A stretch of 64,000 nucleotides of DNA from Maioricimonas rarisocia. Lineage in GTDB: Bacteria > Planctomycetota > Planctomycetia > Planctomycetales > Planctomycetaceae. Below, one piece after another: positions 19,051-28,482 of the stretch. Where the stretch lies: contig NZ_CP036275.1 of the NCBI RefSeq assembly GCF_007747795.1, positions 4,146,001-4,210,000 of the forward strand, read 5' to 3'. Under the pieces are notes generated by a model that worked only from the letters and a program-made list of their open reading frames with translations, did no database searches and had not been told where the DNA came from. Position 1 is the first letter of the stretch. Every line of letters begins with the position of its first letter. The position numbers and the translations under genes were made by a program.

Positions 19051-22000
19051 CTATTCGCCGTGTTCCCCGCCCTCCCCATGGGCTCCCGAGGTCGTATCGG
19101 GCGTCTTCAGCGTCGAGAGATACGCCACCAGATCCCGGATATCCCGCCGGGAGAGCTGCTTCACCAGATCCGCAGGCATCCCCGATTTGCCCACAGCCCG
19201 GTCGTCGACCTCATCCTTCGGAACGAGGAGCACCTCACCGGTTCCCGAGACGAGGCGATAGTTCTCGTCATCTTCACCCCGGACGATCCCGGTCACGACG
19301 CGGCCGCTGTCGAGCAGAAACACCGCCGTCTCGAACCCCTTGGCGATCTTCGCGCTCGGATCGACGATCGATTCCAGCAGGTACCGCGCCTCCTTCTCCT
19401 TGCCGATGGCCGACAGATTCGGGCCGACGTCGCCGCCCGATCCCTGCACCTTGTGGCACCGGCGACAGGAAGCGGCCGCATTGCCGAAGAAGATCGCCTG
19501 CCCCCGCTCGGCATCTCCCCCTTCCAGGCATTCGGAATACGCACTGACCGGTGTGGAGGTGTCCCGACTGGCGGCGAAGCTGGACAGGCGTTTCTCGAAT
19601 GGCTCACTCTCCTGCTGCCGGGCGGCTTCGAGCAGATCCAGCTGGATCGCCGCCGGCACGTCGCCGGCCAGCAGCCGGTCCATCCAGTCCAGCAGCACGC
19701 CGCTCGCCGCTTCGTGGTCGAGCGCCGCCAGCGTGTCGATCGCCGCCTGTCGCTCATCCGTGGTTCCCTCCGACAGCGCCTGCTGCAGTGCCGTCACACC
19801 TGCCTGGGGATCCTCCTTCGCCAACAGCCGACGTGCCTCGATACGGACCGCGGCATGCTCATCCTCGAGCGAAGTCTGGACGATCTGCGAAAGCTGGTCA
19901 TCCCCCAGGGCTCCCAGTGCCGCCAGTGCTTCGGCACGGACCGGTCCGGGATTGTCGTCCGCTTCCACGAGCCGGCGGAGCTCGGGGCCGACTTCGGTGA
20001 TGCCATACGTCGACGCCAGTTTGATCCCTTCGGCTCGCAGCTTGTCGGAGCCACTCAGCACGCTGGCGAGCACGCCCCGCACCGCTTCGCGGGCTTCGTC
20101 GGCCGACCGCTTCCCGATCGGACGGTACTCGTTGGTCACCCGGTCCAGGACCGGCGGCTCGGCCCAGTTGAGCAGTTCCGTCACCGCTTCGACGCGCAGA
20201 TGTTCGGGCTGACGGTCGTCCGCGGCCACCGTCGCAACCGCCTCCGCACCCTCGGCCCCCCCCAGTCGGAAGTTCGCATTCAGCACCCGCCGCGTCAGCA
20301 GGTCCGACATCCCCGGTTGCTCGATCATGCCGGCCAGTTCCGGCAGCGCTTCCTCAATCGGCAGATCGTGGATGGCGCGAGCCGCTTCTTCGACAATCGC
20401 CGCGTCCCCGTCCTGCAGGAACATCGCGATCTCCGGCATCCTCAGTTGCCGCATCGCCAGCACCACGCCCAATCGGACGGACCGGGACGGATCATCCGCC
20501 GCTTCGAGCAGCGCATCCCGATCCCCGATGCGGGCCAGAGCCAGCGAAGCCGCGTGACGCAGCACCGGGTCCGCATCGTTGTTGGCTGCTAGCAGGCCGA
20601 GCAACGGTTCGATCGCCTCCGTATCTCCCGCCTTGCCGAGCGCAACAGCAGCGAAGTACTGCTCGCGGGGGCTGCCCTCCACGACCAGCTCCGTCAGTGT
20701 GTCGATCGCAGCGGTCAGCAGCCATTCGTCATTCGCGAGGACCTCACCCAGACAGCCTGCTGCCTGCGCGCGGATTTCGGCACTGTCGTCGTTCAGCAGG
20801 GTGACCAGCGACCGGGCCGCTTCGACACTGACGACGCCACTGGAGCGTGCCAACTGCCCCAGTCCCCAGACGGAATGGATCCGTCCCAGTTCCGCCAGTC
20901 GTGAATCATCGACAGCATCGGTTGCGTTGACCGCTGCCCCGAATGTTCCGACGGACTCCTTCCGAACGAGAGCAAACTGGGCTTCCAGCCGGACACGACG
21001 ATCGGCGTGGAACAGCAGCTTGAAAAGCTGCTCAACGCCCAGATCGTCAAACCCGGCCGCCATTCGCTGGCCGATCTGCTCGACGACCTCCGAAGAGGCG
21101 TGTTCCGGCCACGCGAACTTGTAGATCCGTCCCTTGCCGGTCCCGTTCCAGCCGTCCACCCAGTCGGAGACGTACATCCTGCCGTCGTAACCGAAGTCCA
21201 CATCGGTCGCGAGCACGTTCTGGATCAGCCAGTCGGAGTCGACCAGTTCGAACGTCGCCCCCTTCGGCTCCACGGCAAACGAACGGATGCCGCTCTGCCC
21301 CGACGAACCGCGGAAGTCGGCCATGAAGAAGTGCCCGTCGTACCGCTCCGGCAGCCCCACACCCGGGTAGTACGTCAGACCGGAGGGTCCGTCACCGAGG
21401 TTCGCGACCGGCGGGATCGTACTGGCCGGCTGGACGGCGGTCGTCTCTTCGTCAGCCCGGTACGGATACCAGATCCGTTCGCGATTCCATGGGCCGCGGT
21501 CTTCCAGGTACTGGAAGTACATCCGCCAGCCGGTGTCTCCCCCTTCGACGACGTGCACCCAGCGGGCCTTGTCGCCACTGTCGGAGTTGTTGTCACCCGT
21601 GAACAGGTTGCCGTAGTCGTCAAAGGCCAGTTCCTGCGGATTGCGGAGCCCGTAAGCGAAGACTTCCAGCTCGGAGCCGTCCGGATTGCATCGGAAGACG
21701 GCCCCGGTGTCGGGACGCACGAGCTGCGTCCCTTCCTGCGTCATGACGTTGTAGCCACGGTCGCCAATGCTGAAGTAGAGGCGTCCGTCGGGACCGAGGA
21801 CCAGCCCGTGCATGTCGTGCCCGCGGAAAGCCACCCGCACGCCGTATCCGTCGTGCAGGGTCTCACGCACATCCGCGACACCGTCGCCGTTCGTGTCTTC
21901 GAGCTTCCACAGTTTGGGAATGCAGGTGTACCAGACGTCCCCGCGCCAGGCGAGCACGCCGGCCCCGGTTCCCTCGACGACATCGTTGAAGCCGTCCGCG

Positions 22001-22476
22001 AAGACCGTCGCCTTGTCCGCCTTGCCGTCAGCGTCCTCGTCGATGAGCAGCCGGACGCGGTCATGCTCCTCGGAGTACGAGGCGACCTCCTCCCCGAGGA
22101 AGTCCTCGAACATCTTCCGCCGCTCTTCGACAGTCGTCAGGGCCAGATCCCGTTCGAGCCAGTCCATGTGGCCGCGGTTGTCTTCGACTCCCTTGCTCTG
22201 CCGGAACGTCTCCGCCACGTACACTCGTCCCTGCTCGTCGATGCAGAAGGCGACCGGGTTGGCCAGCATCGGCTCGGCCGCGAACAGCTCCACCTCGACG
22301 CCGTCCGGGACCTTGAACCCCTGGATCGCCAGCTTCCCTTCATCCGAAGCGGGTGCGATCTCAGGATGGTAGTCCTCGGCGACGAGCGCGGTTGCAATGG
22401 TCACAAATCCAAGGCAGCCGGCGAGGAAGACAGACAGGCTGCGTGAACGCACGGTGGGCGCGGGCACGTTATTCAT
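19051..22476 (-). CDS. Large PVC-type haem-binding protein: beta-propeller, HEAT repeats, CxxCH
   Basis: A 1141-residue secreted protein of a class typical of planctomycetes and verrucomicrobia. After the signal peptide comes a sugar-dehydrogenase-like beta-propeller (VYVAETFRQ, GYGVRVAFRGHDMHGLVLG, YGLRNPQELAFDDYGNLFTG). Then follow many alanine-rich HEAT/PBS-like helical repeats (about 460-960). The C-terminal cytochrome-c-like domain has the haem motif CRRCH at about residue 1000, and VDPSAKIAKGFE is typical of the PVC domain. It probably oxidises a carbohydrate or other substrate in the periplasm. MNNVPAP was chosen as start since the signal peptide follows it. Confidence 0.92.
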   Translation of the reverse strand: MNNVPAPTVRSRSLSVFLAGCLGFVTIATALVAEDYHPEIAPASDEGKLAIQGFKVPDGVEVELFAAEPMLANPVAFCIDEQGRVYVAETFRQSKGVEDNRGHMDWLERDLALTTVEERRKMFEDFLGEEVASYSEEHDRVRLLIDEDADGKADKATVFADGFNDVVEGTGAGVLAWRGDVWYTCIPKLWKLEDTNGDGVADVRETLHDGYGVRVAFRGHDMHGLVLGPDGRLYFSIGDRGYNVMTQEGTQLVRPDTGAVFRCNPDGSELEVFAYGLRNPQELAFDDYGNLFTGDNNSDSGDKARWVHVVEGGDTGWRMYFQYLEDRGPWNRERIWYPYRADEETTAVQPASTIPPVANLGDGPSGLTYYPGVGLPERYDGHFFMADFRGSSGQSGIRSFAVEPKGATFELVDSDWLIQNVLATDVDFGYDGRMYVSDWVDGWNGTGKGRIYKFAWPEHASSEVVEQIGQRMAAGFDDLGVEQLFKLLFHADRRVRLEAQFALVRKESVGTFGAAVNATDAVDDSRLAELGRIHSVWGLGQLARSSGVVSVEAARSLVTLLNDDSAEIRAQAAGCLGEVLANDEWLLTAAIDTLTELVVEGSPREQYFAAVALGKAGDTEAIEPLLGLLAANNDADPVLRHAASLALARIGDRDALLEAADDPSRSVRLGVVLAMRQLRMPEIAMFLQDGDAAIVEEAARAIHDLPIEEALPELAGMIEQPGMSDLLTRRVLNANFRLGGAEGAEAVATVAADDRQPEHLRVEAVTELLNWAEPPVLDRVTNEYRPIGKRSADEAREAVRGVLASVLSGSDKLRAEGIKLASTYGITEVGPELRRLVEADDNPGPVRAEALAALGALGDDQLSQIVQTSLEDEHAAVRIEARRLLAKEDPQAGVTALQQALSEGTTDERQAAIDTLAALDHEAASGVLLDWMDRLLAGDVPAAIQLDLLEAARQQESEPFEKRLSSFAASRDTSTPVSAYSECLEGGDAERGQAIFFGNAAASCRRCHKVQGSGGDVGPNLSAIGKEKEARYLLESIVDPSAKIAKGFETAVFLLDSGRVVTGIVRGEDDENYRLVSGTGEVLLVPKDEVDDRAVGKSGMPADLVKQLSRRDIRDLVAYLSTLKTPDTTSGAHGEGGEHGE

Positions 22477-22504
22477 GAACGAAGAACTCCGGGAACAGGA
22501 TCGT

Positions 22505-22540
22505 GGCCAGCGCGCAGCGGGCCCCAAAAATGCGCTGGCC
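22505..22540. repeat. Inverted repeat between murD and the haem-binding protein gene
   Basis: Perfect 9-base arms GGCCAGCGC and GCGCTGGCC are separated by 18 bases. The hairpin would form in RNA of either strand, 29 bases before the start of the haem-binding protein gene and downstream of murD. There is no T-run after the stem, so it is at best a weak or factor-assisted terminator, or a leader structure. The rest of this 139-base gap shows nothing else. Confidence 0.4.
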
Positions 22541-22615
22541 GGCGGGAAACTTCCAGTTTGGCGAACGATTCGTGTGAACGCAATCCGATCCCGCCCCAGG
22601 GCTCCTGCCGCGGAT

Positions 22616-24031
22616 TCATTCGAGCCGCAACCGCTCCACGACTGAAACGAACTGCTGGCCGCGGTCCACGTAACTGCTGAACCAGCCGAAGCTCGCGCAG
22701 CCCGGCGAGAGGAGGATCACATCCCCCTCATCCGAGTTCTCGAACGCCCATCGGACAGCATGCTCCAGAGAGCGCGCGACGTGCCGGAACGGTCGTTGGC
22801 CCTGCTGCGCGGCCGCGATCAGTCGCTCCAGTTCGGGCCCCACGGCACCGATCAATGCGACTCCCTTCGCTCGGGACGCGATTTCGCGGGCAAGGGGAAC
22901 CAGGTCCACTCCCTTGTCGGCCCCACCGGCAATCAGCATGACCGGTCGCCGAAACGCCTCAAGGGCGGCCACCGTCGCTTCGGGAGTCGTGGACTTCGAA
23001 TCGTTCACGAACAGACGCCCGGCGGCGGCCCCCACGGCTTCCAGACGGTGGGGAAGGCCCCGGAACTGGCTCAGTGCGGCCTCCAACAGTGCTGAGTTGG
23101 CACTGCCGGTCGCTGCGACGACCGCAGCAACGGCAGCCGCAATGTTCGCCCGGTTGTGACGGCCCTGAAGCGGTGCACCTGCAGTGAACAGCGTGGCTTC
23201 TGCATCCGCGATCCGGACTTCGAGCACCTCGCGCCGGATCTGCACGTGCTCTCCCTCGTCGACCGATTCCCCGAACCGGATGACTCGTCCCTTCACCGGC
23301 CACGCCGCGACCTGCCCGTCTTCGGCATTCAGCACGGCAATGTCCTCGTCCTGCTGCCAGCGGAGGATCGTCTGCTTCGCATGCTCGTAGGCGGCAAGCG
23401 TGCCGTGCCGGTCGAGGTGATTGGGAGCGAAATTCGTCACCACGGCGACGTCAGGACTCCAGCGGATCGCATCGAGCGGTTCGAGCTGAAAACTGCTCAG
23501 TTCCAGGACGACCAGGTGGTCTGCAGCGATCTCGTCCAGTCGGGGGAGCAGGCTCTCGCCGATGTTCCCCCCCAGCCAGCTTCTGCGACCGGAAGCCTGC
23601 AGCAACGCGGCGATCAGTGCGGCCGTGGTGGACTTGCCGCTGCTCCCGGTCACGCCGATCACGCGGGCCGGGCATCCCAGGCAGAAGAGGTTGATTTCGC
23701 TGGTCAGCAGGGCACCCGCCGCTGTCGCCCTTCGCAGCCAACGATTGTCGAGCGGCACCGCGGGACTGACGACGACGAGGTCCGCGTTCTCGAAGTCCGC
23801 ATCCTGGTGGCCGCCCAGATGAAGCGCCGCAGGCGGGACATCCCGAAGTTGCTCGAGAGAACCGGCCAGAGCGTCAGCGGCTTGCAGGTCGGTGACGGTC
23901 ACAATCGCACCACGTTCGACCAGATAGCGTGTGACGCCCACACCGCCACCGAACGTGCCCAGCCCCATGACCGTCACGCGCATGCCGTCGAAATCGGGAA
24001 TCTCCTGTAGCCAGCGCAGAGGATCTGCCAT
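22616..24031 (-). CDS. murD: UDP-N-acetylmuramoylalanine--D-glutamate ligase
   Basis: Adds D-glutamate to UDP-MurNAc-L-Ala in the cytoplasm, the second amino acid step of peptidoglycan synthesis. The 471-residue length is normal. Seen are the N-terminal Rossmann start VTVMGLGTFGGGVGVTRYL, VVVSPAVP, the ATP P-loop VIGVTGSSGKSTTAALIA, the central WSPDVAVVTNFAPNHLDRHG, and FVNDSKSTTPEATVAAL before LIAGGADKG. The gene stands alone here, away from the usual mur cluster. Its presence supports peptidoglycan synthesis in this planctomycete. Confidence 0.96.
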   Translation of the reverse strand: MADPLRWLQEIPDFDGMRVTVMGLGTFGGGVGVTRYLVERGAIVTVTDLQAADALAGSLEQLRDVPPAALHLGGHQDADFENADLVVVSPAVPLDNRWLRRATAAGALLTSEINLFCLGCPARVIGVTGSSGKSTTAALIAALLQASGRRSWLGGNIGESLLPRLDEIAADHLVVLELSSFQLEPLDAIRWSPDVAVVTNFAPNHLDRHGTLAAYEHAKQTILRWQQDEDIAVLNAEDGQVAAWPVKGRVIRFGESVDEGEHVQIRREVLEVRIADAEATLFTAGAPLQGRHNRANIAAAVAAVVAATGSANSALLEAALSQFRGLPHRLEAVGAAAGRLFVNDSKSTTPEATVAALEAFRRPVMLIAGGADKGVDLVPLAREIASRAKGVALIGAVGPELERLIAAAQQGQRPFRHVARSLEHAVRWAFENSDEGDVILLSPGCASFGWFSSYVDRGQQFVSVVERLRLE

Positions 24032-24169
24032 TCAGCGGGCCATGTGCAATCAGTGACAGGACGTGCGACGGCGTCGGCCGCTCATCTCGACGTAACCTTT
24101 GCGGTCGGTTGATACGTCACGACCCACGGGTTGTCCAGATCGATCCGGAATCGACCGGGCGTCGCCTGT

Positions 24170-24198
24170 TTGAGGCTTGTCGACCGACGGGATACACT
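24170..24198 (+). promoter_or_regulatory. Putative sigma70 promoter of the tatA-symporter pair
   Basis: TTGAGG and TACACT (each 4 of 6 consensus bases) are separated by exactly 17 bases, and transcription would start about 70 bases before the tatA ATG. The gap contains no competing candidate as good. Confidence 0.4.
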
Positions 24199-24274
24199 AA
24201 TCGGTCTGGAGGCTCTTGCCTCCCCAGGCCAAACACAAGCCGACAGCGTCCTTCGCTGCCGGAGGAGTAGACAA

Positions 24275-24478
24275 ATGATTTTCGGATTTCTGACGCCGGG
24301 CCCCTACCAGCTCATCATTCTGGCCATCATCGTCCTGCTGCTGTTCGGAAAGCGGCTGCCGGACACGATGCGCTCGCTGGGACGATCGATCACGGAGTTC
24401 AAGAAAGGCGTCAAGGAAGGCGAGGACGAAATCGCGGAAGACCGCAACCTCGATGAACAGGACAAGCACGCCGAATGA
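24275..24478 (+). CDS. tatA: Sec-independent translocase subunit TatA/TatE
   Basis: A 67-residue Tat pore subunit for export of folded proteins. One membrane helix (LIILAIIVLLLFGKRLPD) is followed by the family signature FGKRLPDTMRSLGRSITEFKKG, an amphipathic helix and an acidic tail. GGAGGAG lies just before the ATG (about 24261-24267), which rules out a longer open leader reaching to 24131. The stop overlaps the symporter start (ATGA). TatB and TatC are not in the window. Confidence 0.93.
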   Translation: MIFGFLTPGPYQLIILAIIVLLLFGKRLPDTMRSLGRSITEFKKGVKEGEDEIAEDRNLDEQDKHAE

Positions 24479-26433
24479 CTCTGATCGCCACGCAAGACGC
24501 GTCCGGTTTCTGGCTCGGGTTACACTGGCTGGACTGGACAGTCCTCTGTGTGTACCTGATCGGCATCACCGGGATTGGGCTCTGGTCCTACCGGAAGGTG
24601 CACGACATGACCGACTTCTTCATGGGAGGACGTCGGTTCGGCAAAGTGTTCATGATGTTCTTCGCGTTCGGTGCGGGGACCAGCAGTGAACAGGCCGTCA
24701 GCGTCGCGGCCGGCTCGTTCCGCAACGGACTGGCCGGCATCTGGTATCAGTTTCTGTGGCTCTGGGCGACTCCCTTCTACTGGATCATCGCCCCCGTCTT
24801 CCGCCGCATGCGGGCCCTGACGACCAGCGATTTCTTCGAAGCCCGCTACGACTCTTCCACCGCCCTGCTCTACTCGATGCTCGGCATCCTGATGTCGATC
24901 ACCTTCATCTCGGCGGCCCTGTTCGGTGGGGCGGAGATGGTCAGCGGGCTCTCCGGCGGACAGTTTCCCAAGAGCTACGCCATTGCCGGCATGACGATCA
25001 TGTTCGTCCTGTACGGAATGGCGGGTGGACTTGGCGCGGCGGTCATCACCGACTTCGTCCAGGGCATCCTGACGATCATCTTCTCGTTTCTGCTGCTCCC
25101 GTTCGCCCTCAACCTGGCCGCCTCGATCACCGGCGCCGAGAGCGGTTTTGCCGCCCTTCAACAGGGAGTTCCCGGACGCAGCGGTGCCGAACTGCTCAGC
25201 ATGACCCTCTCGCCCGAGGTGGCCGCCCGGCTGCTGCAGGAACCGATTACCGTCTTCTACGTGGTGATGCTCTCGATGACCGGACTGGTCGGCATCGTGG
25301 TGCAGCCTCACATCATGGGGGTCTGCGGAGCCGGCCGGACCGAGTTCGAAGGCCGCTTCGGCTTCACCGCCGGCAACTTCATGAAGCGGCTCTGCACGAT
25401 CGCGTGGACGTTTACCGGCCTGGCCTGCATCATCGTCTACATGACGCCCGACAACGGCATGATTCCCAACGAGCAGGCGCAACTGCTCCGCAACGACCCC
25501 GCCGAACTGGCCTCCTTTGCCGACCAGGTCTTCGGCCGGGCTGCCCACGACATTCTTCCCACCATCGGACATGGCCTGGTCGGATTGTTGTTCGCCTCTT
25601 TGCTGGCCGCCATCATGAGCACATGCGATGCGCAGATGGTCGTCGGCAGCGGACTGTTCACCGAAAACGTCTACAAGCGGTATCTCAAGCCGCAGGGAAG
25701 CGCTCGGCACTATCTGTGGATCGGACGGTTTGCCGGCCTGGCGATCGTCATTCTGGCACTGCTGCTGATGTCGCAGTTCGAGAACGTCATCCAGGTGCTC
25801 ACGCGGTACGTGCAGCCCATCCCCGCCTTCATGGGAATGGCGTTCTGGCTCGGAATCACCTGGCGCGGCTACACGCCCAAGGGAGTCTGGGCCTCGGTCG
25901 TCACGACCTTCATGCTGTGGTACCTGACAACCTCGCACAAGCCGATTGCAACCATTGCCGCGATGGGCGATTCGGCCCTGCTGCAGCAGAACATCGACTT
26001 TCTGCCGGCCCTGTTTCGCGACTGGCTGTGGGGTGTACTCCCGGCGAGCAAGGCGGAGATTCTCAACTCCGCCGGCGAGGTGGCCAAGGTGCAGACCAGC
26101 CTGCCATGGCAGATCGTACTGTACTTGGGAGGCGGAACGGTCGCCGGCATCGTCACGAGCCTGCTGACCCGCCGGACGCCTGAAGAGAAGCTGGATCACT
26201 TCTTCCGCCTGATCCGTACGCCCGTTCATCCCGACGAAGAAATCAAGCGGCCCTGCACCCTCCCGGAAAACCCACTTCCCGCGGAAACCGGAAAGCTGAT
26301 TCCCCTCAAGGACCTCGAAATTCCGTGGCCATCGCTGGTCGGCATCAGCGGGTTCCTGTTCTCATGGCTCTGCGTGGCGGGAATCATCTGGTTGACCTAC
26401 GCCCTGGCGTCGCTCGGTAAGCCGCCGTTGTGA
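24475..26433 (+). CDS. Sodium:solute symporter (SSF family)
   Basis: A 652-residue inner-membrane transporter with about 13 hydrophobic segments. SSF marks are YLIGITGIGLWSYRKVHDM, the DFFMGGRRFGK segment, FGAGTSSEQAVSVAAGSFRNG, and AAIMSTCDAQMVVGSGLFTENVYKR, which fits the conserved region near the eighth to tenth helices. The substrate is unknown (sugars, amino acids, sialic acid or carboxylates are all known in the family). Translation is coupled to tatA by a four-base overlap, an unusual pairing. Confidence 0.92.
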   Translation: MTLIATQDASGFWLGLHWLDWTVLCVYLIGITGIGLWSYRKVHDMTDFFMGGRRFGKVFMMFFAFGAGTSSEQAVSVAAGSFRNGLAGIWYQFLWLWATPFYWIIAPVFRRMRALTTSDFFEARYDSSTALLYSMLGILMSITFISAALFGGAEMVSGLSGGQFPKSYAIAGMTIMFVLYGMAGGLGAAVITDFVQGILTIIFSFLLLPFALNLAASITGAESGFAALQQGVPGRSGAELLSMTLSPEVAARLLQEPITVFYVVMLSMTGLVGIVVQPHIMGVCGAGRTEFEGRFGFTAGNFMKRLCTIAWTFTGLACIIVYMTPDNGMIPNEQAQLLRNDPAELASFADQVFGRAAHDILPTIGHGLVGLLFASLLAAIMSTCDAQMVVGSGLFTENVYKRYLKPQGSARHYLWIGRFAGLAIVILALLLMSQFENVIQVLTRYVQPIPAFMGMAFWLGITWRGYTPKGVWASVVTTFMLWYLTTSHKPIATIAAMGDSALLQQNIDFLPALFRDWLWGVLPASKAEILNSAGEVAKVQTSLPWQIVLYLGGGTVAGIVTSLLTRRTPEEKLDHFFRLIRTPVHPDEEIKRPCTLPENPLPAETGKLIPLKDLEIPWPSLVGISGFLFSWLCVAGIIWLTYALASLGKPPL

Positions 26434-26546
26434 TGGCGTTTCGGCATCGCGGGCCGCGGCCTCTGGAACGCCGCCGCACAGAGCACTGCCACCCGGCAAC
26501 CGGACATCGCTGCCCGCGCTGGTGTCCGGCGCCCGGGTGATCACGA

Positions 26547-28088
26547 ATGACACCGGATGCATTCATGAGACTTCTGTTTCTGTTCTGTCTGCCGTTCCTG
26601 ATGGCTGGCCCGGTGCTGGCCGGGTCGCCCACCGGCGACGTTGCATCGGCTCTCGAGTCGATTGCGGCGGACGAACTGGCGGATCACGTCAACTTTCTCG
26701 CCAGCGACACGCTCGAAGGTCGCGAAGCAGGAACCGCTGGCGGAAAGGCCGCTTCCGCGTATGTCGCCGACCACTTTCGCCGGCTGGGTCTGGAACCGGC
26801 GGGCGATGCGGGAAGCTACTTTCAGGAGTTTGGTGAAGGCTACCGCAACGTCCTCGCGCTGCTGCCGGGACGCGATGACGACGCAGCAACGGACGGCATC
26901 GTCATCTCGGCTCACTACGACCACGTCGGACGAGGCAACCGCACGAACAGCTACGGCCCGTTCGGACAGATTCACAACGGTGCCGACGACAATGCCTCCG
27001 GGACCGCCGCCATCCTCGAGATTGCCGAGGCCCTCGCCTCACTCGACGAAGCGCCACGCCGACCGATTCTGCTCGCGCTGTGGGATGCCGAAGAAAAAGG
27101 ACTGCTCGGCTCGACCCACTGGGTCCGCCATCCCACGCTCCCCGATCTCCGTCCGGCGTTTCTGATCAACGTCGACATGATCGGCCGATTGCGCTCGAAC
27201 ACACTCACCGTCTACGGCGTCCGGACTGCCACCGGTCTGCGTTATGCCACCAGCATTGCCAACATGCGGGAGGAACTCGAGCTGGCGTTCGACTGGCAGC
27301 AGCGACGGGACAGCGATCACCTTCCTTTCTTCGAGAGTGACGTTCCGTACCTGATGTTTCACACGGGACTGCACGACGATTATCACCGCCCCAGTGACGA
27401 CCCGGATCAGATCAACGTCGAGGGACTTCAGTCCGTTGCGCGGCTGATGATGACCGTCGCACTTGACATGGCCGAACGCCCGGAGATCCCCGGTTTCCGC
27501 GAGCAGGCGCGCCGCGAGAACGAACAGCTGCGGCAACGACACGAACAGATCCTCAAACCACAGCCGCGGCTCGGCATCCGCTGGAACTGGAAACGATCGG
27601 CCGGCGATCCGGTGCTCGTCACCGCTGTCGATCCCGATTCTGCAGCGCACCGGTCCGGTCTGCAGGCGGGAGACCGGATCGTGGCGATTGATGGCATGGA
27701 TCCGACCCCGATCGCAGACCTGCGGCCGATCGTTCACGCGGCCAGCCGAGACGCAATGATCGTGGTCGAACGGGGCACGCCCCCGGAACGACAGACACTC
27801 GAAGTGCAGCTTCCCGGAAAGCCACTGCCGTTCGGACTCGACTGGATCGAAGACAACGCCGAGCCTGATACGGTCATCGTGCGCTATGTTGTTCCCGGTT
27901 CGACGGCGGCCCGTTTCGGCCTGCAGCCGAATGATCGCATCCACGTCGGGCTGGCGCTGCTGTCGATCCGCCCCGAGGCCGTTGACGCATCTTCCGAGAG
28001 GAAGGACCGTGAGGCCGAACAATCCCTCGTCATCGAGCGCGACGGCCGCATACGCGTGCTGTACAGGGACGATCCGCAGCCGGACTGA
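26547..28088 (+). CDS. Secreted M28-family zinc aminopeptidase with PDZ domains
   Basis: After a signal peptide (MRLLFLFCLPFLMAGPVLAG, itself preceded by a possible earlier ATG used here) comes an M28 peptidase domain at about 30-310. Zinc-site motifs are VISAHYDHVGRG, IHNGADDNASGTAA, DAEEKGLLGS, NVDMIGR and HTGLHDDYHRPSDD. Two PDZ-like segments follow (SAAHRSGLQAGDRIVAIDG and STAARFGLQPNDRIHVG), probably for substrate or partner binding. It should release N-terminal amino acids from peptides in the periplasm. The 513-residue length suits this planctomycete and bacteroidete type. Confidence 0.92.
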   Translation: MTPDAFMRLLFLFCLPFLMAGPVLAGSPTGDVASALESIAADELADHVNFLASDTLEGREAGTAGGKAASAYVADHFRRLGLEPAGDAGSYFQEFGEGYRNVLALLPGRDDDAATDGIVISAHYDHVGRGNRTNSYGPFGQIHNGADDNASGTAAILEIAEALASLDEAPRRPILLALWDAEEKGLLGSTHWVRHPTLPDLRPAFLINVDMIGRLRSNTLTVYGVRTATGLRYATSIANMREELELAFDWQQRRDSDHLPFFESDVPYLMFHTGLHDDYHRPSDDPDQINVEGLQSVARLMMTVALDMAERPEIPGFREQARRENEQLRQRHEQILKPQPRLGIRWNWKRSAGDPVLVTAVDPDSAAHRSGLQAGDRIVAIDGMDPTPIADLRPIVHAASRDAMIVVERGTPPERQTLEVQLPGKPLPFGLDWIEDNAEPDTVIVRYVVPGSTAARFGLQPNDRIHVGLALLSIRPEAVDASSERKDREAEQSLVIERDGRIRVLYRDDPQPD

Positions 28089-28106
28089 CGACTCGCGCCC
28101 CGCTAC

Positions 28107-28122
28107 ACAGACCCAGGTCTGT
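28107..28122. terminator. Short palindrome behind the M28 peptidase gene
   Basis: ACAGACC-CA-GGTCTGT is a perfect 7-base inverted repeat with a 2-base spacer, 18 bases after the stop codon. The position suits a 3' end structure but there is no T-run. A protein-binding palindrome is equally possible. Confidence 0.25.
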
Positions 28123-28185
28123 CAAGCAGCGAACTGACGCTTCGCAAAGCCCGGCACTGTCTGGCGGAACACCCCTGACCACTCA

Positions 28186-28214
28186 TTGCCGTATACGCTT
28201 CGCCCGCCTATGCT
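28186..28214 (+). promoter_or_regulatory. Putative sigma70 promoter upstream of glgC
   Basis: TTGCCG and TATGCT (each 4 of 6) lie 17 bases apart in the 394-base gap before glgC. The transcript would carry a leader of about 260 bases, long enough for leader control, though no riboswitch was recognised. Apart from this and the palindrome at 28107 nothing else was seen in the gap. Confidence 0.35.
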
Positions 28215-28482
28215 CATGGTGTGCACGACATGTCGTTGATGGAGAGCGGCCGCACCATACATCCGGGAAGTGATTGGAGCACGGAATGCGGGGTCCAGCT
28301 GTCACAACGGCAGAATCTCCCCCGGTCGCTGCGGGCGTAGCGTTGACGACGCCCGTACCTTCCTTGCTGGTTGTGCACGACTCTCCGGCGGAGAACGCTC
28401 CTGATCCGCCGTTGCAGTGGTCTTCCCGGCCGCCGAACTGTTTGCAGCAGCGACTCACCCCAGCGTCACCCGAGGAAATGAT

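Noticed and set aside
18817-22446. Two long rightward open frames opposite the haem-binding protein gene
   Set aside because: The opposite strand has clear propeller, HEAT and CxxCH motifs; these frames have none.
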